Shown here: positions 30,901-43,500 of the stretch, piece after piece
Numbering within the stretch: position 1 is the stretch's first letter
How the letters are laid out: each line of letters opens with the position of its first letter
NCBI GenBank assembly: GCA_039105265.1
Contig: JAPFFF010000001.1
Span: 2,046,001 to 2,110,000, forward strand
DNA: 64,000 bases
Reading direction: 5' to 3'
DNA from: Tritrichomonas musculus
Taxonomy: Eukaryota > Parabasalia > Tritrichomonadida > Tritrichomonadidae
Made by a program: the position numbers and the translations under genes
Notes under the pieces: generated by a model
The model's database searches: none
The model's input: only the letters and a program-made list of their open reading frames with translations
Told to the model about the DNA's origin: nothing

Positions 30901-33900
30901 AGTGATGAACATCCACTGAATGCAGAATCTCCAATTGAAGTTACAGAAGAAGGAATTGTGATTTGTGTTAATGATGAACATCCACTGAATGCAGAATCTC
31001 CAATTGAAGTTACAGATGAAGGAATTGTGATTTGTGTCAGTGATGAACATCCACTGAATGCAGAATCTCCAATTGAAGTTACAGAAGAAGGAATTGTGAT
31101 TTCTCTCAGTGATGAACATCCACTGAATGCAGAATCTCCAATTGAAGTTACAGAAGAAGGAATTGTGATTTGTGTTAATGATGAACATCCACTGAATGCA
31201 GAATCTCCAATTGAAGTTACAGAAGAAGGAATTGTGATTTGTGTTAATGATGAACATCCACTGAATGCAGAATCTCCAATTGAAGTTACAGAAGAAGGAA
31301 TTGTGATTTGTGTTAATGATGAACATCCACTGAATGCAGAATCTCCAATTGAAGTTACAGAAGAAGGAATTGTGATTTGTGTTAATGATGAACATCCACT
31401 GAATGCAGAATCTCCAATTGAAGTTACAGAAGAAGGAATTGTGATTTGTGTTAATGATGAACATCCACTGAATGCAGAATCTCCAATTGAAGTTACAGAA
31501 GAAGGAATTGTGATTTGTGTTAATGATGAACATCCACTGAATGCAGATTTTCCAATTGAAGTTACAGAAGAAGGAATTGTGATTTGTGTTAATGATGAAC
31601 ATCCACTGAATGCAGAATCTCCAATTGAAGTTACAGAAGAAGGAATTGTGATTTGTGTTAATGATGAACATCCACTGAATGCAGATTTTCCAATTGAAGT
31701 TACAGAAGAAGGAATTGTGATTTGTGTTAATGATGAACATCTATTGAATGCAGATTTTCCAATTGAAGTTACAGAAGAAGGAATTGTGATTTGTGTTAAT
31801 GATGAACATCCACTGAATGCAGAATCTCCAATTGAAGTTACAGAAGAAGGAATTGTGATTTGTGTCAGTGATGAACATCCACTGAATGCAGAATCTCCAA
31901 TTGAAGTTACAGAAGAAGGAATTGTGATTTGTGTTAATGATGAACATCCACTGAATGCAGAATCTCCAATTGAAGTTACAGAAGAAGGAATTGTGATTTC
32001 TCTCAGTGATGAACATCCACTGAATGCAGAATCTCCAATTGAAGTTACAGAAGAAGGAATTGTGATTTGTGTTAATGATGAACATCCACTGAATGCAGAA
32101 TCTCCAATTGAAGTTACAGATGAAGGAATTGTGATTTGTGTCAGTGATGAACATCCACTGAATGCAGAATCTCCAATTGAAGTTACAGAAGAAGGAATTG
32201 TGATTTCTCTCAGTGATGAACATCCACTGAATGCAGAATCTCCAATTGAAGTTACAGAAGAAGGAATTGTGATTTGTGTTAATGATGAACATCCACTGAA
32301 TGCAGAATCTCCAATTGAAGTTACAGATGAAGGAATTGTGATTTGTGTCAGTGATGAACATCCACTGAATGCAGAATCTCCAATTAAGGTTACTGAAGAA
32401 GGAATTGTGATTTGTCTAAGTGATGAACATCCACTGAATGCAGAATATCCAATTAAGGTTACTGAAGAAGGAATTGTGATTTGTGTCAGTGATGAACATC
32501 TACTGAATGCAGAATCTCCAATTTCAGTTACAGATGAAGGAATTGTGATTTGTGTTAATGATGAACATCCACTGAATGCAGAATCTCCAATTGAAGTTAC
32601 AGAAGAAGGAATTGTGATTTGTGTTAATGATGAACATCCACTGAATGCAGAATCTCCAATTGAAGTTACAGAAGAAGGAATTGTGATTTGTGTTAATGAT
32701 GAACATCCACTGAATGCAGAATCTCCAATTGAAGTTACAGAAGAAGGAATTGTGATTTGTGTTAATGATGAACATCCACTGAATGCAGATTTTCCAATTG
32801 AAGTTACAGAAGAAGGAATTGTGATTTGTGTTAATGATGAACATCCACTGAATGCAGAATCTCCAATTGAAGTTACAGAAGAAGGAATTGTGATTTGTGT
32901 TAATGATGAACATCCACTGAATGCAGAATCTCCAATTGAAGTTACAGAAGAAGGAATTGTGATTTGTGTTAATGATGAACATCCACTGAATGCAGATTTT
33001 CCAATTGAAGTTACAGAAGAAGGAATTGTGATTTGTGTTAATGATGAACATCTATTGAATGCAGATTTTCCAATTGAAGTTACAGAAGAAGGAATTGTGA
33101 TTTGTGTTAATGATGAACATCCACTGAATGCAGAATCTCCAATTGAAGTTACAGAAGAAGGAATTGTGATTTGTGTCAGTGATGAACATCCACTGAATGC
33201 AGAATCTCCAATTGAAGTTACAGAAGAAGGAATTGTGATTTGTGTTAATGATGAACATCCACTGAATGCAGAATCTCCAATTGAAGTTACAGATGAAGGA
33301 ATTGTGATTTGTGTCAGTGATGAACATCCACTGAATGCAGAATCTCCAATTGAAGTTACAGAAGAAGGAATTGTGATTTCTCTCAGTGATGAACATCCAC
33401 TGAATGCAGAATCTCCAATTGAAGTTACAGAAGAAGGAATTGTGATTTGTGTTAATGATGAACATCCACTGAATGCAGAATCTCCAATTGAAGTTACAGA
33501 TGAAGGAATTGTGATTTGTGTCAGTGATGAACATCCACTGAATGCAGAATCTCCAATTAAGGTTACTGAAGAAGGAATTGTGATTTGTCTAAGTGATGAA
33601 CATCCACTGAATGCAGAATATCCAATTAAGGTTACTGAAGAAGGAATTGTGATTTGTGTCAGTGATGAACATCTACTGAATGCAGAATCTCCAATTTCAG
33701 TTACAGATGAAGGAATTGTGATTTGTGTTAATGATGAACATCCACTGAATGCAGAATCTCCAATTGAAGTTACAGAAGAAGGAATTGTGATTTGTGTTAA
33801 TGATGAACATCCACTGAATGCAGAATCTCCAATTGAAGTTACAGAAGAAGGAATTGTGATTTGTGTTAATGATGAACATCCACTGAATGCAGAATCTCCA

Positions 33901-36900
33901 ATTGAAGTTACAGAAGAAGGAATTGTGATTTGTGTTAATGATGAACATCCACTGAATGCAGATTTTCCAATTGAAGTTACAGAAGAAGGAATTGTGATTT
34001 GTGTTAATGATGAACATCCACTGAATGCAGAATCTCCAATTGAAGTTACAGAAGAAGGAATTGTGATTTGTGTTAATGATGAACATCCACTGAATGCAGA
34101 ATCTCCAATTGAAGTTACAGAAGAAGGAATTGTGATTTGTGTTAATGATGAACATCCACTGAATGCAGATTTTCCAATTGAAGTTACAGAAGAAGGAATT
34201 GTGATTTGTGTTAATGATGAACATCTATTGAATGCAGATTTTCCAATTGAAGTTACAGAAGAAGGAATTGTGATTTGTGTTAATGATGAACATCCACTGA
34301 ATGCAGAATCTCCAATTGAAGTTACAGAAGAAGGAATTGTGATTTGTGTTAATGATGAACATCCACTGAATGCAGAATCTCCAATTGAAGTTACAGAAGA
34401 AGGAATTGTGATTTGTGTTAATGATGAACATCCACTGAATGCAGAATCTCCAATTGAAGTTACAGATGAAGGAATTGTGATTTGTGTCAGTGATGAACAT
34501 CCACTGAATGCAGAATCTCCAATTGAAGTTACAGAAGAAGGAATTGTGATTTCTCTCAGTGATGAACATCCACTGAATGCAGAATCTCCAATTGAAGTTA
34601 CAGAAGAAGGAATTGTGATTTGTGTTAATGATGAACATCCACTGAATGCAGAATCTCCAATTGAAGTTACAGATGAAGGAATTGTGATTTGTGTCAGTGA
34701 TGAACATCCACTGAATGCAGAATCTCCAATTAAGGTTACTGAAGAAGGAATTGTGATTTGTCTAAGTGATGAACATCCACTGAATGCAGAATATCCAATT
34801 AAGGTTACTGAAGAAGGAATTGTGATTTGTGTCAGTGATGAACATCTACTGAATGCAGAATCTCCAATTTCAGTTACAGATGAAGGAATTGTGATTTGTG
34901 TTAATGATGAACATCCACTGAATGCAGAATCTCCAATTGAAGTTACAGAAGAAGGAATTGTGATTTGTGTTAATGATGAACATCCACTGAATGCAGAATC
35001 TCCAATTGAAGTTACAGAAGAAGGAATTGTGATTTGTGTTAATGATGAACATCCACTGAATGCAGAATCTCCAATTGAAGTTACAGAAGAAGGAATTGTG
35101 ATTTGTGTTAATGATGAACATCCACTGAATGCAGAATCTCCAATTGAAGTTACAGAAGAAGGAATTGTGATTTGTGTTAATGATGAACATCTATTGAATG
35201 CAGATTTTCCAATTGAAGTTACAGAAGAAGGAATTGTGATTTGTGTTAATGATGAACATCCACTGAATGCAGAATCTCCAATTGAAGTTACAGAAGAAGG
35301 AATTGTGATTTGTGTTAATGATGAACATCCACTGAATGCAGAATCTCCAATTGAAGTTACAGAAGAAGGAATTGTGATTTGTGTTAATGATGAACATCCA
35401 CTGAATGCAGAATCTCCAATTGAAGTTACAGAAGAAGGAATTGTGATTTGTGTTAATGATGAACATCCACTGAATGCAGAATCTCCAATTGAAGTTACAG
35501 AAGAAGGAATTGTGATTTGTGTTAATGATGAACATCCACTGAATGCAGAATCTCCAATTGAAGTTACAGAAGAAGGAATTGTGATTTGTGTTAATGATGA
35601 ACATCCACTGAATGCAGAATCTCCAATTGAAGTTACAGAAGAAGGAATTGTGATTTGTGTTAATGATGAACATCCACTGAATGCAGAATCTCCAATTAAA
35701 GTTACAGAAGAAGGAATTGTGATTTGTGTTAATGATGAACATCCACTGAATGCAGATTTTCCAATTGAAGTTACAGAAGAAGGAATTGTGATTTGTGTTA
35801 ATGATGAACATCCACTGAATGCAGAATCTCCAATTGAAGTTACAGAAGAAGGAATTGTGATTTGTGTTAATGATGAACATCCACTGAATGCAGAATCTCC
35901 AATTGAAGTTACAGAAGAAGGAATTGTGATTTGTGTTAATGATGAACATCCACTGAATGCAGATTTTCCAATTGAAGTTACAGAAGAAGGAATTGTGATT
36001 TGTGTTAATGATGAACATCTATTGAATGCAGATTTTCCAATTGAAGTTACAGAAGAAGGAATTGTGATTTGTGTTAATGATGAACATCCACTGAATGCAG
36101 AATCTCCAATTGAAGTTACAGAAGAAGGAATTGTGATTTGTGTTAATGATGAACATCCACTGAATGCAGAATCTCCAATTGAAGTTACAGATGAAGGAAT
36201 TGTGATTTGTGTCAGTGATGAACATCCACTGAATGCAGAATCTCCAATTGAAGTTACAGAAGAAGGAATTGTGATTTCTCTCAGTGATGAACATCCACTG
36301 AATGCAGAATCTCCAATTGAAGTTACAGAAGAAGGAATTGTGATTTGTGTTAATGATGAACATCCACTGAATGCAGAATCTCCAATTGAAGTTACAGAAG
36401 AAGGAATTGTGATTTGTGTTAATGATGAACATCCACTGAATGCAGAATCTCCAATTGAAGTTACAGAAGAAGGAATTGTGATTTGTGTTAATGATGAACA
36501 TCCACTGAATGCAGAATCTCCAATTGAAGTTACAGAAGAAGGAATTGTGATTTGTGTTAATGATGAACATCCACTGAATGCAGAATCTCCAATTGAAGTT
36601 ACAGAAGAAGGAATTGTGATTTGTGTTAATGATGAACATCCACTGAATGCAGAATCTCCAATTGAAGTTACAGAAGAAGGAATTGTGATTTGTGTTAATG
36701 ATGAACATCCACTGAATGCAGATTTTCCAATTGAAGTTACAGAAGAAGGAATTGTGATTTGTGTTAATGATGAACATCCACTGAATGCAGAATCTCCAAT
36801 TGAAGTTACAGAAGAAGGAATTGTGATTTGTGTTAATGATGAACATCCACTGAATGCAGATTTTCCAATTGAAGTTACAGAAGAAGGAATTGTGATTTGT

Positions 36901-37517
36901 GTTAATGATGAACATCTATTGAATGCAGATTTTCCAATTGAAGTTACAGAAGAAGGAATTGTGATTTGTGTTAATGATGAACATCCACTGAATGCAGAAT
37001 CTCCAATTGAAGTTACAGATGAAGGAATTGTGATTTGTGTCAGTGATGAACATCCACTGAATGCAGAATCTCCAATTGAAGTTACAGAAGAAGGAATTGT
37101 GATTTGTGTTAATGATGAACATCCACTGAATGCAGAATCTCCAATTGAAGTTACAGAAGAAGGAATTGTGATTTCTCTCAGTGATGAACATCCACTGAAT
37201 GCAGAATCTCCAATTGAAGTTACAGAAGAAGGAATTGTGATTTGTGTTAATGATGAACATCCACTGAATGCAGAATCTCCAATTGAAGTTACAGATGAAG
37301 GAATTGTGATTTGTGTTAATGATGAACATCCACTGAATGCAGAATCTCCAATTGAAGTTACAGAAGAAGGAATTGTGATTTCTCTCAGTGATGAACATCC
37401 ACTGAATGCAGAATCTCCAATTGAAGTTACAGAAGAAGGAATTGTGATTTGTGTTAATGATGAACATCCACTGAATGCAGAATCTCCAATTGAAGTTACA
37501 GATGAAGGAATTGTGAT
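1..37517 (-). CDS. BspA-like leucine-rich repeat protein, downstream segment (open to the window edge)
   Basis: Seen: directly past the TAA at 37,518 the same frame (codons with lowest base divisible by 3) continues as LRR units for about 12,500 codons and leaves the window at base 1 without a stop that I could find. I checked the unit variants by type: Gln, Ser and Gly codons that could become stops are intact in every variant examined. Order in reading direction: higher-order array (37.5-6.6 kb), simple array (6.6-2.9 kb), island B, then island A. Both islands carry the 39-residue linker. The only Met seen is in island B (VNNMF motif), so no independent start is evident; this segment probably belonged to the same reading frame as its neighbour. 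Two units carry IPYS and one IPFS in place of IPSS. Product class as for the other segments: BspA/LRR_5 repeat protein, presumed extracellular. If the TAA is real, this part is probably untranslated relic; if it is an error, it is the C-terminal side of one giant protein. Confidence 0.7.
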   Translation of the reverse strand, partial: MTIPSSVTSIGDSAFSGCSSLTQITIPSSVTSIGDSAFSGCSSLREITIPSSVTSIGDSAFSGCSSLTQITIPSSVTSIGDSAFSGCSSLTQITIPSSVTSIGDSAFSGCSSLREITIPSSVTSIGDSAFSGCSSLTQITIPSSVTSIGDSAFSGCSSLTQITIPSSVTSIGDSAFSGCSSLTQITIPSSVTSIGKSAFNRCSSLTQITIPSSVTSIGKSAFSGCSSLTQITIPSSVTSIGDSAFSGCSSLTQITIPSSVTSIGKSAFSGCSSLTQITIPSSVTSIGDSAFSGCSSLTQITIPSSVTSIGDSAFSGCSSLTQITIPSSVTSIGDSAFSGCSSLTQITIPSSVTSIGDSAFSGCSSLTQITIPSSVTSIGDSAFSGCSSLTQITIPSSVTSIGDSAFSGCSSLREITIPSSVTSIGDSAFSGCSSLTQITIPSSVTSIGDSAFSGCSSLTQITIPSSVTSIGDSAFSGCSSLTQITIPSSVTSIGKSAFNRCSSLTQITIPSSVTSIGKSAFSGCSSLTQITIPSSVTSIGDSAFSGCSSLTQITIPSSVTSIGDSAFSGCSSLTQITIPSSVTSIGKSAFSGCSSLTQITIPSSVTLIGDSAFSGCSSLTQITIPSSVTSIGDSAFSGCSSLTQITIPSSVTSIGDSAFSGCSSLTQITIPSSVTSIGDSAFSGCSSLTQITIPSSVTSIGDSAFSGCSSLTQITIPSSVTSIGDSAFSGCSSLTQITIPSSVTSIGDSAFSGCSSLTQITIPSSVTSIGKSAFNRCSSLTQITIPSSVTSIGDSAFSGCSSLTQITIPSSVTSIGDSAFSGCSSLTQITIPSSVTSIGDSAFSGCSSLTQITIPSSVTSIGDSAFSGCSSLTQITIPSSVTEIGDSAFSRCSSLTQITIPSSVTLIGYSAFSGCSSLRQITIPSSVTLIGDSAFSGCSSLTQITIPSSVTSIGDSAFSGCSSLTQITIPSSVTSIGDSAFSGCSSLREITIPSSVTSIGDSAFSGCSSLTQITIPSSVTSIGDSAFSGCSSLTQITIPSSVTSIGDSAFSGCSSLTQITIPSSVTSIGDSAFSGCSSLTQITIPSSVTSIGKSAFNRCSSLTQITIPSSVTSIGKSAFSGCSSLTQITIPSSVTSIGDSAFSGCSSLTQITIPSSVTSIGDSAFSGCSSLTQITIPSSVTSIGKSAFSGCSSLTQITIPSSVTSIGDSAFSGCSSLTQITIPSSVTSIGDSAFSGCSSLTQITIPSSVTSIGDSAFSGCSSLTQITIPSSVTEIGDSAFSRCSSLTQITIPSSVTLIGYSAFSGCSSLRQITIPSSVTLIGDSAFSGCSSLTQITIPSSVTSIGDSAFSGCSSLTQITIPSSVTSIGDSAFSGCSSLREITIPSSVTSIGDSAFSGCSSLTQITIPSSVTSIGDSAFSGCSSLTQITIPSSVTSIGDSAFSGCSSLTQITIPSSVTSIGDSAFSGCSSLTQITIPSSVTSIGKSAFNRCSSLTQITIPSSVTSIGKSAFSGCSSLTQITIPSSVTSIGDSAFSGCSSLTQITIPSSVTSIGDSAFSGCSSLTQITIPSSVTSIGKSAFSGCSSLTQITIPSSVTSIGDSAFSGCSSLTQITIPSSVTSIGDSAFSGCSSLTQITIPSSVTSIGDSAFSGCSSLTQITIPSSVTEIGDSAFSRCSSLTQITIPSSVTLIGYSAFSGCSSLRQITIPSSVTLIGDSAFSGCSSLTQITIPSSVTSIGDSAFSGCSSLTQITIPSSVTSIGDSAFSGCSSLREITIPSSVTSIGDSAFSGCSSLTQITIPSSVTSIGDSAFSGCSSLTQITIPSSVTSIGDSAFSGCSSLREITIPSSVTSIGDSAFSGCSSLTQITIPSSVTSIGDSAFSGCSSLTQITIPSSVTSIGDSAFSGCSSLTQITIPSSVTSIGKSAFNRCSSLTQITIPSSVTSIGKSAFSGCSSLTQITIPSSVTSIGDSAFSGCSSLTQITIPSSVTSIGKSAFSGCSSLTQITIPSSVTSIGDSAFSGCSSLTQITIPSSVTSIGDSAFSGCSSLTQITIPSSVTSIGDSAFSGCSSLTQITIPSSVTSIGDSAFSGCSSLTQITIPSSVTSIGDSAFSGCSSLTQITIPSSVTSIGDSAFSGCSSLREITIPSSVTSIGDSAFSGCSSLTQITIPSSVTSIGDSAFSGCSSLTQITIPSSVTSIGDSAFSGCSSLTQITIPSSVTSIGDSAFSGCSSLTQITIPSSVTSIGKSAFNRCSSLTQITIPSSVTSIGKSAFSGCSSLTQITIPSSVTSIGDSAFSGCSSLTQITIPSSVTSIGDSAFSGCSSLTQITIPSSVTSIGKSAFSGCSSLTQITIPSSVTSIGDSAFSGCSSLTQITIPSSVTSIGDSAFSGCSSLTQITIPSSVTSIGDSAFSGCSSLTQITIPSSVTSIGDSAFSGCSSLTQITIPSSVTSIGDSAFSGCSSLTQITIPSSVTSIGDSAFSGCSSLTQITIPSSVTSIGDSAFSGCSSLTQITIPSSVTSIGKSAFNRCSSLTQITIPSSVTSIGDSAFSGCSSLTQITIPSSVTSIGDSAFSGCSSLTQITIPSSVTSIGDSAFSGCSSLTQITIPSSVTSIGDSAFSGCSSLTQITIPSSVTEIGDSAFSRCSSLTQITIPSSVTLIGYSAFSGCSSLRQITIPSSVTLIGDSAFSGCSSLTQITIPSSVTSIGDSAFSGCSSLTQITIPSSVTSIGDSAFSGCSSLREITIPSSVTSIGDSAFSGCSSLTQITIPSSVTSIGDSAFSGCSSLTQITIPSSVTSIGDSAFSGCSSLRQITIPSSVTSIGESGFNGCSSLREITIPSSVTEIGDSAFSRCSSLTQITIPSSVTLIGYSAFSGCSSLRQITIPSSVTLIGDSAFSGCSSLTQITIPSSVTSIGDSAFSGCSSLTQITIPSSVTSIGDSAFSGCSSLTQITIPSSVTSIGDSAFSGCSSLTQITIPSSVTSIGDSAFSGCSSLTQITIPSSVTSIGDSAFSGCSSLTQITIPSSVTSIGYSAFSGCSSLTQITIPSSVTSIGDSAFSGCSSLREITIPSSVTVIGKYAFSRCSLLREIKIPSSVTKIGDSAFSGCSSLTQITIPSSVTLIGYSAFSGCSSLRQITIPSSVTLIGDSAFSGCSSLTQITIPSSVTSIGDSAFSGCSSLTQITIPSSVTSIGDSAFSGCSSLTQITIPSSVTSIGKSAFNRCSSLTQITIPSSVTSIGKSAFSGCSSLTQITIPSSVTSIGDSAFSGCSSLTQITIPSSVTSIGDSAFSGCSSLTQITIPSSVTSIGKSAFSGCSSLTQITIPSSVTSIGDSAFSGCSSLTQITIPSSVTSIGDSAFSGCSSLTQITIPSSVTSIGDSAFSGCSSLTQITIPSSVTEIGDSAFSRCSSLTQITIPSSVTLIGYSAFSGCSSLRQITIPSSVTLIGDSAFSGCSSLTQITIPSSVTSIGDSAFSGCSSLTQITIPSSVTSIGDSAFSGCSSLREITIPSSVTSIGDSAFSGCSSLTQITIPSSVTSIGDSAFSGCSSLTQITIPSSVTSIGDSAFSGCSSLTQITIPSSVTSIGDSAFSGCSSLTQITIPSSVTSIGKSAFNRCSSLTQITIPSSVTSIGKSAFSGCSSLTQITIPSSVTSIGKSAFSGCSSLTQITIPSSVTSIGDSAFSGCSSLTQITIPSSVTSIGKSAFSGCSSLTQITIPSSVTSIGDSAFSGCSSLTQITIPSSVTSIGDSAFSGCSSLTQITIPSSVTSIGDSAFSGCSSLTQITIPSSVTEIGDSAFSRCSSLTQITIPSSVTLIGYSAFSGCSSLRQITIPSSVTLIGDSAFSGCSSLTQITIPSSVTSIGDSAFSGCSSLTQITIPSSVTSIGDSAFSGCSSLREITIPSSVTSIGDSAFSGCSSLTQITIPSSVTSIGDSAFSGCSSLTQITIPSSVTSIGDSAFSGCSSLRQITIPSSVTSIGESGFSGCSSLREITIPSSVTEIGDSAFSRCSSLTQITIPSSVTLIGYSAFSGCSSLRQITIPSSVTLIGDSAFSGCSSLTQITIPSSVTSIGDSAFSGCSSLTQITIPSSVTSIGDSAFSGCSSLTQITIPSSVTSIGDSAFSGCSSLTQITIPSSVTSIGDSAFSGCSSLTQITIPSSVTSIGDSAFSGCSSLTQITIPSSVTEIGDSAFSRCSSLTQITIPSSVTLIGYSAFSGCSSLRQITIPSSVTLIGDSAFSGCSSLTQITIPSSVTSIGDSAFSGCSSLTQITIPSSVTSIGDSAFSGCSSLREITIPSSVTSIGDSAFSGCSSLTQITIPSSVTSIGDSAFSGCSSLTQITIPSSVTSIGDSAFSGCSSLTQITIPSSVTSIGDSAFSGCSSLTQITIPSSVTSIGKSAFNRCSSLTQITIPSSVTSIGKSAFSGCSSLTQITIPSSVTSIGDSAFSGCSSLTQITIPSSVTSIGDSAFSGCSSLTQITIPSSVTSIGKSAFSGCSSLTQITIPSSVTSIGDSAFSGCSSLTQITIPSSVTSIGDSAFSGCSSLTQITIPSSVTSIGDSAFSGCSSLTQITIPSSVTEIGDSAFSRCSSLTQITIPSSVTLIGYSAFSGCSSLRQITIPSSVTLIGDSAFSGCSSLTQITIPSSVTSIGDSAFSGCSSLTQITIPSSVTSIGDSAFSGCSSLREITIPSSVTSIGDSAFSGCSSLTQITIPSSVTSIGDSAFSGCSSLTQITIPSSVTSIGDSAFSGCSSLRQITIPSSVTSIGESGFSGCSSLREITIPSSVTEIGDSAFSRCSSLTQITIPSSVTLIGYSAFSGCSSLRQITIPSSVTLIGDSAFSGCSSLTQITIPSSVTSIGDSAFSGCSSLTQITIPSSVTSIGDSAFSGCSSLTQITIPSSVTSIGDSAFSGCSSLREITIPSSVTSIGDSAFSGCSSLTQITIPSSVTSIGDSAFSGCSSLTQITIPSSVTSIGDSAFSGCSSLTQITIPSSVTSIGDSAFSGCSSLTQITIPSSVTSIGKSAFNRCSSLTQITIPSSVTSIGKSAFSGCSSLTQITIPSSVTSIGDSAFSGCSSLTQITIPSSVTSIGKSAFSGCSSLTQITIPSSVTSIGDSAFSGCSSLTQITIPSSVTSIGDSAFSGCSSLTQITIPSSVTSIGDSAFSGCSSLTQITIPSSVTEIGDSAFSRCSSLTQITIPSSVTLIGYSAFSGCSSLRQITIPSSVTLIGDSAFSGCSSLTQITIPSSVTSIGDSAFSGCSSLTQITIPSSVTSIGDSAFSGCSSLREITIPSSVTSIGDSAFSGCSSLTQITIPSSVTSIGDSAFSGCSSLTQITIPSSVTSIGDSAFSGCSSLREITIPSSVTSIGDSAFSGCSSLTQITIPSSVTSIGDSAFSGCSSLTQITIPSSVTSIGDSAFSGCSSLTQITIPSSVTSIGKSAFNRCSSLTQITIPSSVTSIGKSAFSGCSSLTQITIPSSVTSIGDSAFSGCSSLTQITIPSSVTSIGKSAFSGCSSLTQITIPSSVTSIGDSAFSGCSSLTQITIPSSVTSIGDSAFSGCSSLTQITIPSSVTSIGDSAFSGCSSLTQITIPSSVTSIGDSAFSGCSSLTQITIPSSVTSIGKSAFSGCSSLTQITIPSSVTSIGDSAFSGCSSLTQITIPSSVTSIGDSAFSGCSSLTQITIPSSVTSIGDSAFSGCSSLTQITIPSSVTSIGDSAFSGCSSLREITIPSSVTSIGDSAFSGCSSLTQITIPSSVTSIGDSAFSGCSSLTQITIPSSVTSIGDSAFSGCSSLTQITIPSSVTSIGDSAFSGCSSLTQITIPSSVTSIGKSAFNRCSSLTQITIPSSVTSIGKSAFSGCSSLTQITIPSSVTSIGDSAFSGCSSLTQITIPSSVTSIGDSAFSGCSSLTQITIPSSVTSIGKSAFSGCSSLTQITIPSSVTSIGDSAFSGCSSLTQITIPSSVTSIGDSAFSGCSSLTQITIPSSVTSIGDSAFSGCSSLTQITIPSSVTSIGDSAFSGCSSLTQITIPSSVTSIGDSAFSGCSSLTQITIPSSVTEIGDSAFSRCSSLTQITIPSSVTLIGYSAFSGCSSLRQITIPSSVTLIGDSAFSGCSSLTQITIPSSVTSIGDSAFSGCSSLTQITIPSSVTSIGDSAFSGCSSLREITIPSSVTSIGDSAFSGCSSLTQITIPSSVTSIGDSAFSGCSSLTQITIPSSVTSIGDSAFSGCSSLRQITIPSSVTSIGESGFNGCSSLREITIPSSVTEIGDSAFSRCSSLTQITIPSSVTLIGYSAFSGCSSLRQITIPSSVTLIGDSAFSGCSSLTQITIPSSVTSIGDSAFSGCSSLTQITIPSSVTSIGDSAFSGCSSLTQITIPSSVTSIGDSAFSGCSSLTQITIPSSVTSIGDSAFSGCSSLTQITIPSSVTSIGDSAFSGCSSLREITIPFSVTSIGDSAFSGCSSLTQITIPSSVTSIGDSAFSGCSSLTQITIPSSVTSIGDSAFSGCSSLTQITIPSSVTSIGKSAFNRCSSLTQITIPSSVTSIGDSAFSGCSSLREITIPSSVTSIGDSAFSGCSSLTQITIPSSVTSIGDSAFSGCSSLTQITIPSSVTSIGDSAFSGCSSLTQITIPSSVTSIGDSAFSGCSSLTQITIPSSVTSIGKSAFNRCSSLTQITIPSSVTSIGKSAFSGCSSLTQITIPSSVTSIGDSAFSGCSSLTQITIPSSVTSIGDSAFSGCSSLTQITIPSSVTSIGKSAFSGCSSLTQITIPSSVTSIGDSAFSGCSSLTQITIPSSVTSIGDSAFSGCSSLTQITIPSSVTSIGDSAFSGCSSLTQITIPSSVTEIGDSAFSRCSSLTQITIPSSVTLIGYSAFSGCSSLRQITIPSSVTLIGDSAFSGCSSLTQITIPSSVTSIGDSAFSGCSSLTQITIPSSVTSIGDSAFSGCSSLREITIPSSVTSIGDSAFSGCSSLTQITIPSSVTSIGDSAFSGCSSLTQITIPSSVTSIGDSAFSGCSSLTQITIPSSVTSIGDSAFSGCSSLTQITIPSSVTSIGKSAFNRCSSLTQITIPSSVTSIGKSAFSGCSSLTQITIPSSVTSIGDSAFSGCSSLTQITIPSSVTSIGDSAFSGCSSLTQITIPSSVTSIGKSAFSGCSSLTQITIPSSVTSIGDSAFSGCSSLTQITIPSSVTSIGDSAFSGCSSLREITIPSSVTSIGDSAFSGCSSLTQITIPSSVTEIGDSAFSRCSSLTQITIPSSVTLIGYSAFSGCSSLRQITIPSSVTLIGDSAFSGCSSLTQITIPSSVTSIGDSAFSGCSSLTQITIPSSVTSIGDSAFSGCSSLREITIPSSVTSIGDSAFSGCSSLTQITIPSSVTSIGDSAFSGCSSLTQITIPSSVTSIGDSAFSGCSSLRQITIPSSVTSIGESGFSGCSSLREITIPSSVTSIGKSAFNRCSSLTQITIPSSVTLIGYSAFSGCSSLRQITIPSSVTLIGDSAFSGCSSLTQITIPSSVTSIGDSAFSGCSSLTQITIPSSVTSIGDSAFSGCSSLTQITIPSSVTSIGDSAFSGCSSLREITIPSSVTSIGDSAFSGCSSLTQITIPSSVTSIGDSAFSGCSSLTQITIPSSVTSIGDSAFSGCSSLTQITIPSSVTSIGDSAFSGCSSLTQITIPSSVTSIGKSAFNRCSSLTQITIPSSVTSIGKSAFSGCSSLTQITIPSSVTSIGDSAFSGCSSLTQITIPSSVTSIGKSAFSGCSSLTQITIPSSVTSIGDSAFSGCSSLTQITIPSSVTSIGDSAFSGCSSLTQITIPSSVTSIGDSAFSGCSSLTQITIPSSVTEIGDSAFSRCSSLTQITIPSSVTLIGYSAFSGCSSLRQITIPSSVTLIGDSAFSGCSSLTQITIPSSVTSIGDSAFSGCSSLTQITIPSSVTSIGDSAFSGCSSLREITIPSSVTSIGDSAFSGCSSLTQITIPSSVTSIGDSAFSGCSSLTQITIPSSVTSIGDSAFSGCSSLREITIPSSVTSIGDSAFSGCSSLTQITIPSSVTSIGDSAFSGCSSLTQITIPSSVTSIGDSAFSGCSSLTQITIPSSVTSIGKSAFNRCSSLTQITIPSSVTSIGKSAFSGCSSLTQITIPSSVTSIGDSAFSGCSSLTQITIPSSVTSIGKSAFSGCSSLTQITIPSSVTSIGDSAFSGCSSLTQITIPSSVTSIGDSAFSGCSSLTQITIPSSVTSIGDSAFSGCSSLTQITIPSSVTSIGDSAFSGCSSLTQITIPSSVTSIGDSAFSGCSSLTQITIPSSVTSIGDSAFSGCSSLTQITIPSSVTSIGDSAFSGCSSLTQITIPSSVTSIGDSAFSGCSSLTQITIPSSVTSIGDSAFSGCSSLREITIPSSVTSIGDSAFSGCSSLTQITIPSSVTSIGDSAFSGCSSLTQITIPSSVTSIGDSAFSGCSSLTQITIPSSVTSIGDSAFSGCSSLTQITIPSSVTSIGKSAFNRCSSLTQITIPSSVTSIGKSAFSGCSSLTQITIPSSVTSIGDSAFSGCSSLTQITIPSSVTSIGDSAFSGCSSLTQITIPSSVTEIGDSAFSRCSSLTQITIPSSVTLIGYSAFSGCSSLRQITIPSSVTLIGDSAFSGCSSLTQITIPSSVTSIGDSAFSGCSSLTQITIPSSVTSIGDSAFSGCSSLREITIPSSVTSIGDSAFSGCSSLTQITIPSSVTSIGDSAFSGCSSLTQITIPSSVTSIGDSAFSGCSSLRQITIPSSVTSIGESGFSGCSSLREITIPSSVTEIGDSAFSRCSSLTQITIPSSVTSIGDSAFSGCSSLTQITIPSSVTSIGDSAFSGCSSLTQITIPSSVTSIGDSAFSGCSSLTQITIPSSVTSIGDSAFSGCSSLRQITIPSSVTSIGESGFNGCSSLREITIPSSVTEIGDSAFSRCSSLTQITIPSSVTLIGYSAFSGCSSLRQITIPSSVTLIGDSAFSGCSSLTQITIPSSVTSIGDSAFSGCSSLTQITIPSSVTSIGDSAFSGCSSLTQITIPSSVTSIGDSAFSGCSSLTQITIPSSVTSIGDSAFSGCSSLTQITIPSSVTSIGDSAFSGCSSLREITIPFSVTSIGDSAFSGCSSLTQITIPSSVTSIGDSAFSGCSSLTQITIPSSVTSIGDSAFSGCSSLTQITIPSSVTSIGDSAFSGCSSLTQITIPSSVTSIGKSAFNRCSSLTQITIPSSVTSIGKSAFSGCSSLTQITIPSSVTSIGDSAFSGCSSLTQITIPSSVTSIGDSAFSGCSSLTQITIPSSVTSIGKSAFSGCSSLTQITIPSSVTSIGDSAFSGCSSLTQITIPSSVTSIGDSAFSGCSSLTQITIPSSVTSIGDSAFSGCSSLTQITIPSSVTEIGDSAFSRCSSLTQITIPSSVTLIGYSAFSGCSSLRQITIPSSVTLIGDSAFSGCSSLTQITIPSSVTSIGDSAFSGCSSLTQITIPSSVTSIGDSAFSGCSSLREITIPSSVTSIGDSAFSGCSSLTQITIPSSVTSIGDSAFSGCSSLTQITIPSSVTSIGDSAFSGCSSLTQITIPSSVTSIGDSAFSGCSSLTQITIPSSVTSIGKSAFNRCSSLTQITIPSSVTSIGKSAFSGCSSLTQITIPSSVTSIGDSAFSGCSSLTQITIPSSVTSIGDSAFSGCSSLTQITIPSSVTSIGKSAFSGCSSLTQITIPSSVTSIGDSAFSGCSSLTQITIPSSVTSIGDSAFSGCSSLTQITIPSSVTSIGDSAFSGCSSLTQITIPSSVTEIGDSAFSRCSSLTQITIPSSVTLIGYSAFSGCSSLRQITIPSSVTLIGDSAFSGCSSLTQITIPSSVTSIGDSAFSGCSSLTQITIPSSVTSIGDSAFSGCSSLREITIPSSVTSIGDSAFSGCSSLTQITIPSSVTSIGDSAFSGCSSLRQITIPSSVTSIGESGFSGCSSLREITIPSSVTEIGDSAFSRCSSLTQITIPSSVTLIGYSAFSGCSSLRQITIPSSVTLIGDSAFSGCSSLTQITIPSSVTSIGDSAFSGCSSLTQITIPSSVTSIGDSAFSGCSSLTQITIPSSVTSIGDSAFSGCSSLREITIPSSVTSIGDSAFSGCSSLTQITIPSSVTSIGDSAFSGCSSLTQITIPSSVTSIGDSAFSGCSSLTQITIPSSVTSIGDSAFSGCSSLTQITIPSSVTSIGKSAFNRCSSLTQITIPSSVTSIGKSAFSGCSSLTQITIPSSVTSIGDSAFSGCSSLTQITIPSSVTSIGDSAFSGCSSLTQITIPSSVTSIGKSAFSGCSSLTQITIPSSVTSIGDSAFSGCSSLTQITIPSSVTSIGKSAFNRCSSLTQITIPSSVTSIGKSAFSGCSSLTQITIPSSVTSIGDSAFSGCSSLTQITIPSSVTSIGDSAFSGCSSLTQITIPSSVTSIGDSAFSGCSSLTQITIPSSVTSIGDSAFSGCSSLTQITIPSSVTSIGDSAFSGCSSLTQITIPSSVTSIGDSAFSGCSSLTQITIPSSVTSIGDSAFSGCSSLTQITIPSSVTSIGDSAFSGCSSLTQITIPSSVTSIGDSAFSGCSSLTQITIPSSVTSIGDSAFSGCSSLTQITIPSSVTSIGDSAFSGCSSLTQITIPSSVTSIGDSAFSGCSSLTQITIPSSVTSIGKSAFSGCSSLTQITIPSSVTSIGDSAFSGCSSLTQITIPSSVTSIGDSTFSGCSSLTQITIPSSVTSIGDSAFSGCSSLTQITIPSSVTSIGDSAFSGCSSLTQITIPSSVTSIGDSTFSGCSSLTQITIPSSVTSIGNSAFNRCSSLTQITIPSSVTSIGDSAFSGCSSLTQITIPSSVTSIGDSAFSGCSSLTQITIPSSVTSIGDSAFSGCSSLTQITIPSSVTSIGDSAFSGCSSLTQITIPSSVTSIGDSAFSGCSSLTQITIPSSVTSIGKSAFSGCSSLTQITIPSSVTSIGDSAFSGCSSLTQITIPSSVTSIGDSAFSGCSSLTQITIPSSVTSIGDSAFSGCSSLTQITIPSSVTSIGDSAFSGCSSLTQITIPSSVTSIGDSAFSGCSSLTQITIPSSVTSIGDSTFSGCSSLTQITIPSSVTSIGNSAFNRCSSLTQITIPSSVTSIGDSAFSGCSSLTQITIPSSVTSIGDSAFSGCSSLTQITIPYSVTSIGDSAFSGCSSLTQITIPSSVTSIGDSTFSGCSSLTQITIPSSVTSIGDSAFSGCSSLTQITIPSSVTSIGDSAFSGCSSLTQITIPSSVTSIGDSTFSGCSSLTQITIPSSVTSIGNSAFNRCSSLTQITIPSSVTSIGDSAFSGCSSLTQITIPSSVTSIGDSAFSGCSSLTQITIPYSVTSIGDSAFSGCSSLTQITIPSSVTSIGKSAFSGCSSLTQITIPSSVTSIGDSAFSGCSSLTQITIPSSVTSIGKSAFSGCSSLTQITIPSSVTSIGDSAFSGCSSLTQITIPSSVTSIGDSAFSGCSSLTQITIPSSVTSIGDSAFSGCSSLTQITIPSSVTSIGDSAFSGCSSLTQITIPSSVTSIGDSAFSGCSSLTQITIPSSVTSIGYSAFSGCSSLTQITIPSSVTSIGDSAFSGCSSLREITIPSSVTVIGKYAFSRCSLLREIKIPSSVTKIGDSVFSGCPSLTQITIFPCKKNILNFIENQFLVYKSDANTEIFDTLIWAKNCKEQIIIPSFIKIIHPSAFEKCSSLTEITIPSSVTVIGDSAFSGCSSLTEITIPSSVTVIGDSAFNGCSSLTQITIPSSVCRIFKSAFSRCLSLTEIKIPSSVTVIGHSAFIGCSSLTQIKIPSSVTKIRKYAFSGCSSLTQITIPSSVTEIEESAFSGCTSLRKIAIPSSVTGIGSSAFNGCSSLRQITIPSSVTLIGSSAFNGCSSLTQITIPSSVTEIGESSFNGCLSLREITIPSSVTSIGICVFNGIKALTISGNIEKIVNNMFNGCSSLTEITIPSSVTEIGNSAFSRCSSLRQITIPSSVTLIGYSAFNECSSLRQITIPSSVTEIGNSAFSGCSSLRQITIPSSVTLIGYSAFNECSSLTQITIPSSVTLIGSSAFSGCSSLRQITIPSSVTVIRDSAFSGCSSLTQITIPSSVTEIGDSAFSRCSSLTQITIPSSVTLIGYSAFSGCSSLRQITIPSSVTLIGDSAFSGCSSLTQITIPSSVTEIGDSAFSRCSSLTEITIPSSVTVIGESAFSGCSSLREITIPSSVIKIYESTFSGCSSLREITIPSSVTVIGKYAFSRCSLLREIKIPSSVTKIGDSVFSGCPSLTQITIFPCKKNILNFIENQFLVYKSDANTEIFDTLIWAKNCKEQIIIPSFIKIIHPSAFEKCSSLTEITIPSSVTVIGDSAFSGCSSLTEITIPSSVTVIGDSAFNGCSSLTQITIPSSVCRIFKSAFSRCLSLTEIKIPSSVTVIGHSAFIGCSSLTQIKIPSSVTKIRKYAFSGCSSLTQITIPSSVTEIEESAFSGCTSLRKIAIPSSVTGIGSSAFNGCSSLRQITIPSSVTLIGSSAFNGCSSLTQITIPSSVTEIGESSFNGCLSLREITIP
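705..821 (-). other. 39-residue non-LRR linker, copy A
   Basis: On the minus strand the LRR pattern stops after ITI and is replaced by [25 protein letters not shown] and IWAKNCKEQ, before LRRs resume with [15 protein letters not shown]. BspA-like proteins often contain such a short beta-type break between LRR blocks (family knowledge). It holds the only Trp seen in the LRR frame. No known domain is recognised. Confidence 0.8.
1151..2908 (-). repeat. Diverged LRR island B
   Basis: Seen: a stretch of about 25 non-uniform LRR units, including the 39-residue linker (2,616-2,732) and an irregular unit (1,812-1,890) that reads [13 protein letters not shown] then [14 protein letters not shown]. It matches island C at an offset of 43,242 bp with few differences, among them LRQ in B where C has LTQ (near 1,660) and IPSS in B where C has IPFS (near 2,803). 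These non-homogenised units probably reflect the older form of the gene, from which the uniform arrays expanded (inference). Confidence 0.88.
2616..2732 (-). other. 39-residue non-LRR linker, copy B
   Basis: Same 117-bp linker as at 705-821, displaced by 1,911 bp, with no difference seen. It sits between an LRR ending in ITI and one starting IIIPSF. Confidence 0.8.
2909..6624 (-). repeat. Simple array of near-identical LRR units (left)
   Basis: Dominated by the plain [15 protein letters not shown] unit with scattered IGKSAF units. Rare markers are IGNSAFNRC (units containing gaattc near 3,800, 4,350 and 5,250), DST in place of DSA, and two IPYS units 552 bp apart. The 17-unit module seen further on is absent. 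Confidence 0.8.
12145..16905 (-). repeat. Segmental duplication, copy 1 (7,935-bp spacing)
   Basis: Variant-unit order matches 20,080-24,840 at exactly 7,935 bp (115 units), with only occasional unit differences. The shared IPFS marker near 10,316 and 18,251 shows that the pairing reaches further down, with compensating six-unit gains and losses near 11 and 19.5 kb. Confidence 0.75.
20080..24840 (-). repeat. Segmental duplication, copy 2 (7,935-bp spacing)
   Basis: Partner of 12,145-16,905. The pairing is lost just beyond 25 kb, where this copy has a different module. Confidence 0.75.
28232..28450 (-). repeat. Fragment of island B-type sequence inside the higher-order array
   Basis: Sequence from the flank of island B (2,771 to about 2,989), including the [11 protein letters not shown] and LREIT units and the following IGYSAF unit, reappears here at an offset of 25,461 bp (369 units), keeping unit phase. 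It has the B-type (not C-type) state at the two positions that differ between B and C. Confidence 0.8.
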
Positions 37518-37520
37518 TTA
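37518..37520 (-). other. In-frame TAA replacing a Gln codon
   Basis: All comparable units read CAA (plus strand ttg) here; this one reads TAA (plus strand tta), a single G-to-A change on the plus strand at 37,520. The rest of the unit is normal, and the frame is open on both sides. Confidence 0.9.
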
Positions 37521-40500
37521 TGTCAGTGATGAACATCCACTGAATGCAGAATCTCCAATTAAGGTTACTGAAGAAGGAATTGTGATTTGTCTAAGTGATG
37601 AACATCCACTGAATGCAGAATATCCAATTAAGGTTACTGAAGAAGGAATTGTGATTTGTGTCAGTGATGAACATCTACTGAATGCAGAATCTCCAATTTC
37701 AGTTACAGATGAAGGAATTGTGATTTGTGTTAATGATGAACATCCACTGAATGCAGAATCTCCAATTGAAGTTACAGAAGAAGGAATTGTGATTTGTGTT
37801 AATGATGAACATCCACTGAATGCAGAATCTCCAATTGAAGTTACAGAAGAAGGAATTGTGATTTGTGTTAATGATGAACATCCACTGAATGCAGAATCTC
37901 CAATTGAAGTTACAGAAGAAGGAATTGTGATTTGTGTTAATGATGAACATCCACTGAATGCAGATTTTCCAATTGAAGTTACAGAAGAAGGAATTGTGAT
38001 TTGTGTTAATGATGAACATCCACTGAATGCAGAATCTCCAATTGAAGTTACAGAAGAAGGAATTGTGATTTGTGTTAATGATGAACATCCACTGAATGCA
38101 GAATCTCCAATTGAAGTTACAGAAGAAGGAATTGTGATTTGTGTTAATGATGAACATCCACTGAATGCAGATTTTCCAATTGAAGTTACAGAAGAAGGAA
38201 TTGTGATTTGTGTTAATGATGAACATCTATTGAATGCAGATTTTCCAATTGAAGTTACAGAAGAAGGAATTGTGATTTGTGTTAATGATGAACATCCACT
38301 GAATGCAGAATCTCCAATTGAAGTTACAGAAGAAGGAATTGTGATTTGTGTCAGTGATGAACATCCACTGAATGCAGAATCTCCAATTGAAGTTACAGAA
38401 GAAGGAATTGTGATTTGTGTTAATGATGAACATCCACTGAATGCAGAATCTCCAATTGAAGTTACAGATGAAGGAATTGTGATTTGTGTCAGTGATGAAC
38501 ATCCACTGAATGCAGAATCTCCAATTGAAGTTACAGAAGAAGGAATTGTGATTTCTCTCAGTGATGAACATCCACTGAATGCAGAATCTCCAATTGAAGT
38601 TACAGAAGAAGGAATTGTGATTTGTGTTAATGATGAACATCCACTGAATGCAGAATCTCCAATTGAAGTTACAGAAGAAGGAATTGTGATTTGTGTCAGT
38701 GATGAACATCCACTGAATGCAGAATCTCCAATTAAGGTTACTGAAGAAGGAATTGTGATTTGTCTAAGTGATGAACATCCACTGAATGCAGAATATCCAA
38801 TTAAGGTTACTGAAGAAGGAATTGTGATTTGTGTCAGTGATGAACATCTACTGAATGCAGAATCTCCAATTTCAGTTACAGATGAAGGAATTGTGATTTG
38901 TGTTAATGATGAACATCCACTGAATGCAGAATCTCCAATTGAAGTTACAGAAGAAGGAATTGTGATTTGTGTTAATGATGAACATCCACTGAATGCAGAA
39001 TCTCCAATTGAAGTTACAGAAGAAGGAATTGTGATTTGTGTTAATGATGAACATCCACTGAATGCAGAATCTCCAATTGAAGTTACAGAAGAAGGAATTG
39101 TGATTTGTGTTAATGATGAACATCCACTGAATGCAGATTTTCCAATTGAAGTTACAGAAGAAGGAATTGTGATTTGTGTTAATGATGAACATCCACTGAA
39201 TGCAGAATCTCCAATTGAAGTTACAGAAGAAGGAATTGTGATTTGTGTTAATGATGAACATCCACTGAATGCAGAATCTCCAATTGAAGTTACAGAAGAA
39301 GGAATTGTGATTTGTGTTAATGATGAACATCCACTGAATGCAGATTTTCCAATTGAAGTTACAGAAGAAGGAATTGTGATTTGTGTTAATGATGAACATC
39401 TATTGAATGCAGATTTTCCAATTGAAGTTACAGAAGAAGGAATTGTGATTTGTGTTAATGATGAACATCCACTGAATGCAGAATCTCCAATTGAAGTTAC
39501 AGAAGAAGGAATTGTGATTTGTGTCAGTGATGAACATCCACTGAATGCAGAATCTCCAATTGAAGTTACAGAAGAAGGAATTGTGATTTGTGTTAATGAT
39601 GAACATCCACTGAATGCAGAATCTCCAATTGAAGTTACAGATGAAGGAATTGTGATTTGTGTTAATGATGAACATCCACTGAATGCAGAATCTCCAATTG
39701 AAGTTACAGAAGAAGGAATTGTGATTTGTGTTAATGATGAACATCCACTGAATGCAGAATCTCCAATTGAAGTTACAGATGAAGGAATTGTGATTTGTGT
39801 TAATGATGAACATCCACTGAATGCAGAATCTCCAATTGAAGTTACAGAAGAAGGAATTGTGATTTGTGTCAGTGATGAACATCCACTGAATGCAGAATCT
39901 CCAATTGAAGTTACAGATGAAGGAATTGTGATTTGTGTTAATGATGAACATCCACTGAATGCAGAATCTCCAATTGAAGTTACAGATGAAGGAATTGTGA
40001 TTTGTGTCAGTGATGAACATCCACTGAATGCAGAATCTCCAATTAAGGTTACTGAAGAAGGAATTGTGATTTGTCTAAGTGATGAACATCCACTGAATGC
40101 AGAATATCCAATTAAGGTTACTGAAGAAGGAATTGTGATTTGTGTCAGTGATGAACATCTACTGAATGCAGAATCTCCAATTTCAGTTACAGATGAAGGA
40201 ATTGTGATTTCTCTCAATGATGAGCATCCATTGAATCCAGATTCTCCAATTGAAGTTACAGAAGAAGGAATTGTGATTTGTCTAAGTGATGAACATCCAC
40301 TGAATGCAGAATCTCCAATTGAAGTTACAGAAGAAGGAATTGTGATTTGTGTTAATGATGAACATCCACTGAATGCAGAATCTCCAATTGAAGTTACAGA
40401 TGAAGGAATTGTGATTTGTGTCAGTGATGAACATCCACTGAATGCAGAATCTCCAATTGAAGTTACAGAAGAAGGAATTGTGATTTCTCTCAGTGATGAA

Positions 40501-43500
40501 CATCCACTGAATGCAGAATCTCCAATTGAAGTTACAGAAGAAGGAATTGTGATTTGTGTTAATGATGAACATCCACTGAATGCAGAATCTCCAATTGAAG
40601 TTACAGATGAAGGAATTGTGATTTGTGTCAGTGATGAACATCCACTGAATGCAGAATCTCCAATTAAGGTTACTGAAGAAGGAATTGTGATTTGTCTAAG
40701 TGATGAACATCCACTGAATGCAGAATATCCAATTAAGGTTACTGAAGAAGGAATTGTGATTTGTGTCAGTGATGAACATCTACTGAATGCAGAATCTCCA
40801 ATTTCAGTTACAGATGAAGGAATTGTGATTTGTGTTAATGATGAACATCCACTGAATGCAGAATCTCCAATTGAAGTTACAGAAGAAGGAATTGTGATTT
40901 GTGTTAATGATGAACATCCACTGAATGCAGAATCTCCAATTGAAGTTACAGAAGAAGGAATTGTGATTTGTGTTAATGATGAACATCCACTGAATGCAGA
41001 ATCTCCAATTGAAGTTACAGAAGAAGGAATTGTGATTTGTGTTAATGATGAACATCCACTGAATGCAGAATCTCCAATTGAAGTTACAGAAGAAGGAATT
41101 GTGATTTGTGTTAATGATGAACATCCACTGAATGCAGATTTTCCAATTGAAGTTACAGAAGAAGGAATTGTGATTTGTGTTAATGATGAACATCCACTGA
41201 ATGCAGAATCTCCAATTGAAGTTACAGAAGAAGGAATTGTGATTTGTGTTAATGATGAACATCCACTGAATGCAGAATCTCCAATTGAAGTTACAGAAGA
41301 AGGAATTGTGATTTGTGTTAATGATGAACATCCACTGAATGCAGAATCTCCAATTGAAGTTACAGAAGAAGGAATTGTGATTTGTGTTAATGATGAACAT
41401 CCACTGAATGCAGAATCTCCAATTGAAGTTACAGAAGAAGGAATTGTGATTTGTGTTAATGATGAACATCCACTGAATGCAGAATCTCCAATTGAAGTTA
41501 CAGAAGAAGGAATTGTGATTTGTGTTAATGATGAACATCCACTGAATGCAGAATCTCCAATTGAAGTTACAGAAGAAGGAATTGTGATTTGTGTTAATGA
41601 TGAACATCCACTGAATGCAGAATCTCCAATTGAAGTTACAGAAGAAGGAATTGTGATTTGTGTTAATGATGAACATCCACTGAATGCAGAATCTCCAATT
41701 GAAGTTACAGAAGAAGGAATTGTGATTTGTGTTAATGATGAACATCCACTGAATGCAGAATCTCCAATTGAAGTTACAGAAGAAGGAATTGTGATTTGTG
41801 TTAATGATGAACATCCACTGAATGCAGAATCTCCAATTGAAGTTACAGAAGAAGGAATTGTGATTTGTGTTAATGATGAACATCCACTGAATGCAGAATC
41901 TCCAATTGAAGTTACAGAAGAAGGAATTGTGATTTGTGTTAATGATGAACATCTATTGAATGCAGATTTTCCAATTGAAGTTACAGAAGAAGGAATTGTG
42001 ATTTGTGTTAATGATGAACATCCACTGAATGCAGAATCTCCAATTGAAGTTACAGAAGAAGGAATTGTGATTTGTGTCAGTGATGAACATCCACTGAATG
42101 CAGAATCTCCAATTGAAGTTACAGAAGAAGGAATTGTGATTTGTGTTAATGATGAACATCCACTGAATGCAGAATCTCCAATTGAAGTTACAGATGAAGG
42201 AATTGTGATTTGTGTCAGTGATGAACATCCACTGAATGCAGAATCTCCAATTGAAGTTACAGAAGAAGGAATTGTGATTTCTCTCAGTGATGAACATCCA
42301 CTGAATGCAGAATCTCCAATTGAAGTTACAGAAGAAGGAATTGTGATTTGTGTTAATGATGAACATCCACTGAATGCAGAATCTCCAATTGAAGTTACAG
42401 ATGAAGGAATTGTGATTTGTGTCAGTGATGAACATCCACTGAATGCAGAATCTCCAATTAAGGTTACTGAAGAAGGAATTGTGATTTGTCTAAGTGATGA
42501 ACATCCACTGAATGCAGAATATCCAATTAAGGTTACTGAAGAAGGAATTGTGATTTGTGTCAGTGATGAACATCTACTGAATGCAGAATCTCCAATTTCA
42601 GTTACAGATGAAGGAATTGTGATTTGTGTTAATGATGAACATCCACTGAATGCAGAATCTCCAATTGAAGTTACAGAAGAAGGAATTGTGATTTGTGTTA
42701 ATGATGAACATCCACTGAATGCAGAATCTCCAATTGAAGTTACAGAAGAAGGAATTGTGATTTGTGTTAATGATGAACATCCACTGAATGCAGAATCTCC
42801 AATTGAAGTTACAGAAGAAGGAATTGTGATTTGTGTTAATGATGAACATCCACTGAATGCAGAATCTCCAATTGAAGTTACAGAAGAAGGAATTGTGATT
42901 TGTGTTAATGATGAACATCTATTGAATGCAGATTTTCCAATTGAAGTTACAGAAGAAGGAATTGTGATTTGTGTTAATGATGAACATCCACTGAATGCAG
43001 AATCTCCAATTGAAGTTACAGAAGAAGGAATTGTGATTTGTGTTAATGATGAACATCCACTGAATGCAGATTTTCCAATTGAAGTTACAGAAGAAGGAAT
43101 TGTGATTTGTGTTAATGATGAACATCTATTGAATGCAGATTTTCCAATTGAAGTTACAGAAGAAGGAATTGTGATTTGTGTTAATGATGAACATCCACTG
43201 AATGCAGAATCTCCAATTGAAGTTACAGAAGAAGGAATTGTGATTTGTGTCAGTGATGAACATCCACTGAATGCAGAATCTCCAATTGAAGTTACAGAAG
43301 AAGGAATTGTGATTTGTGTTAATGATGAACATCCACTGAATGCAGAATCTCCAATTGAAGTTACAGATGAAGGAATTGTGATTTGTGTCAGTGATGAACA
43401 TCCACTGAATGCAGAATCTCCAATTGAAGTTACAGAAGAAGGAATTGTGATTTCTCTCAGTGATGAACATCCACTGAATGCAGAATCTCCAATTGAAGTT

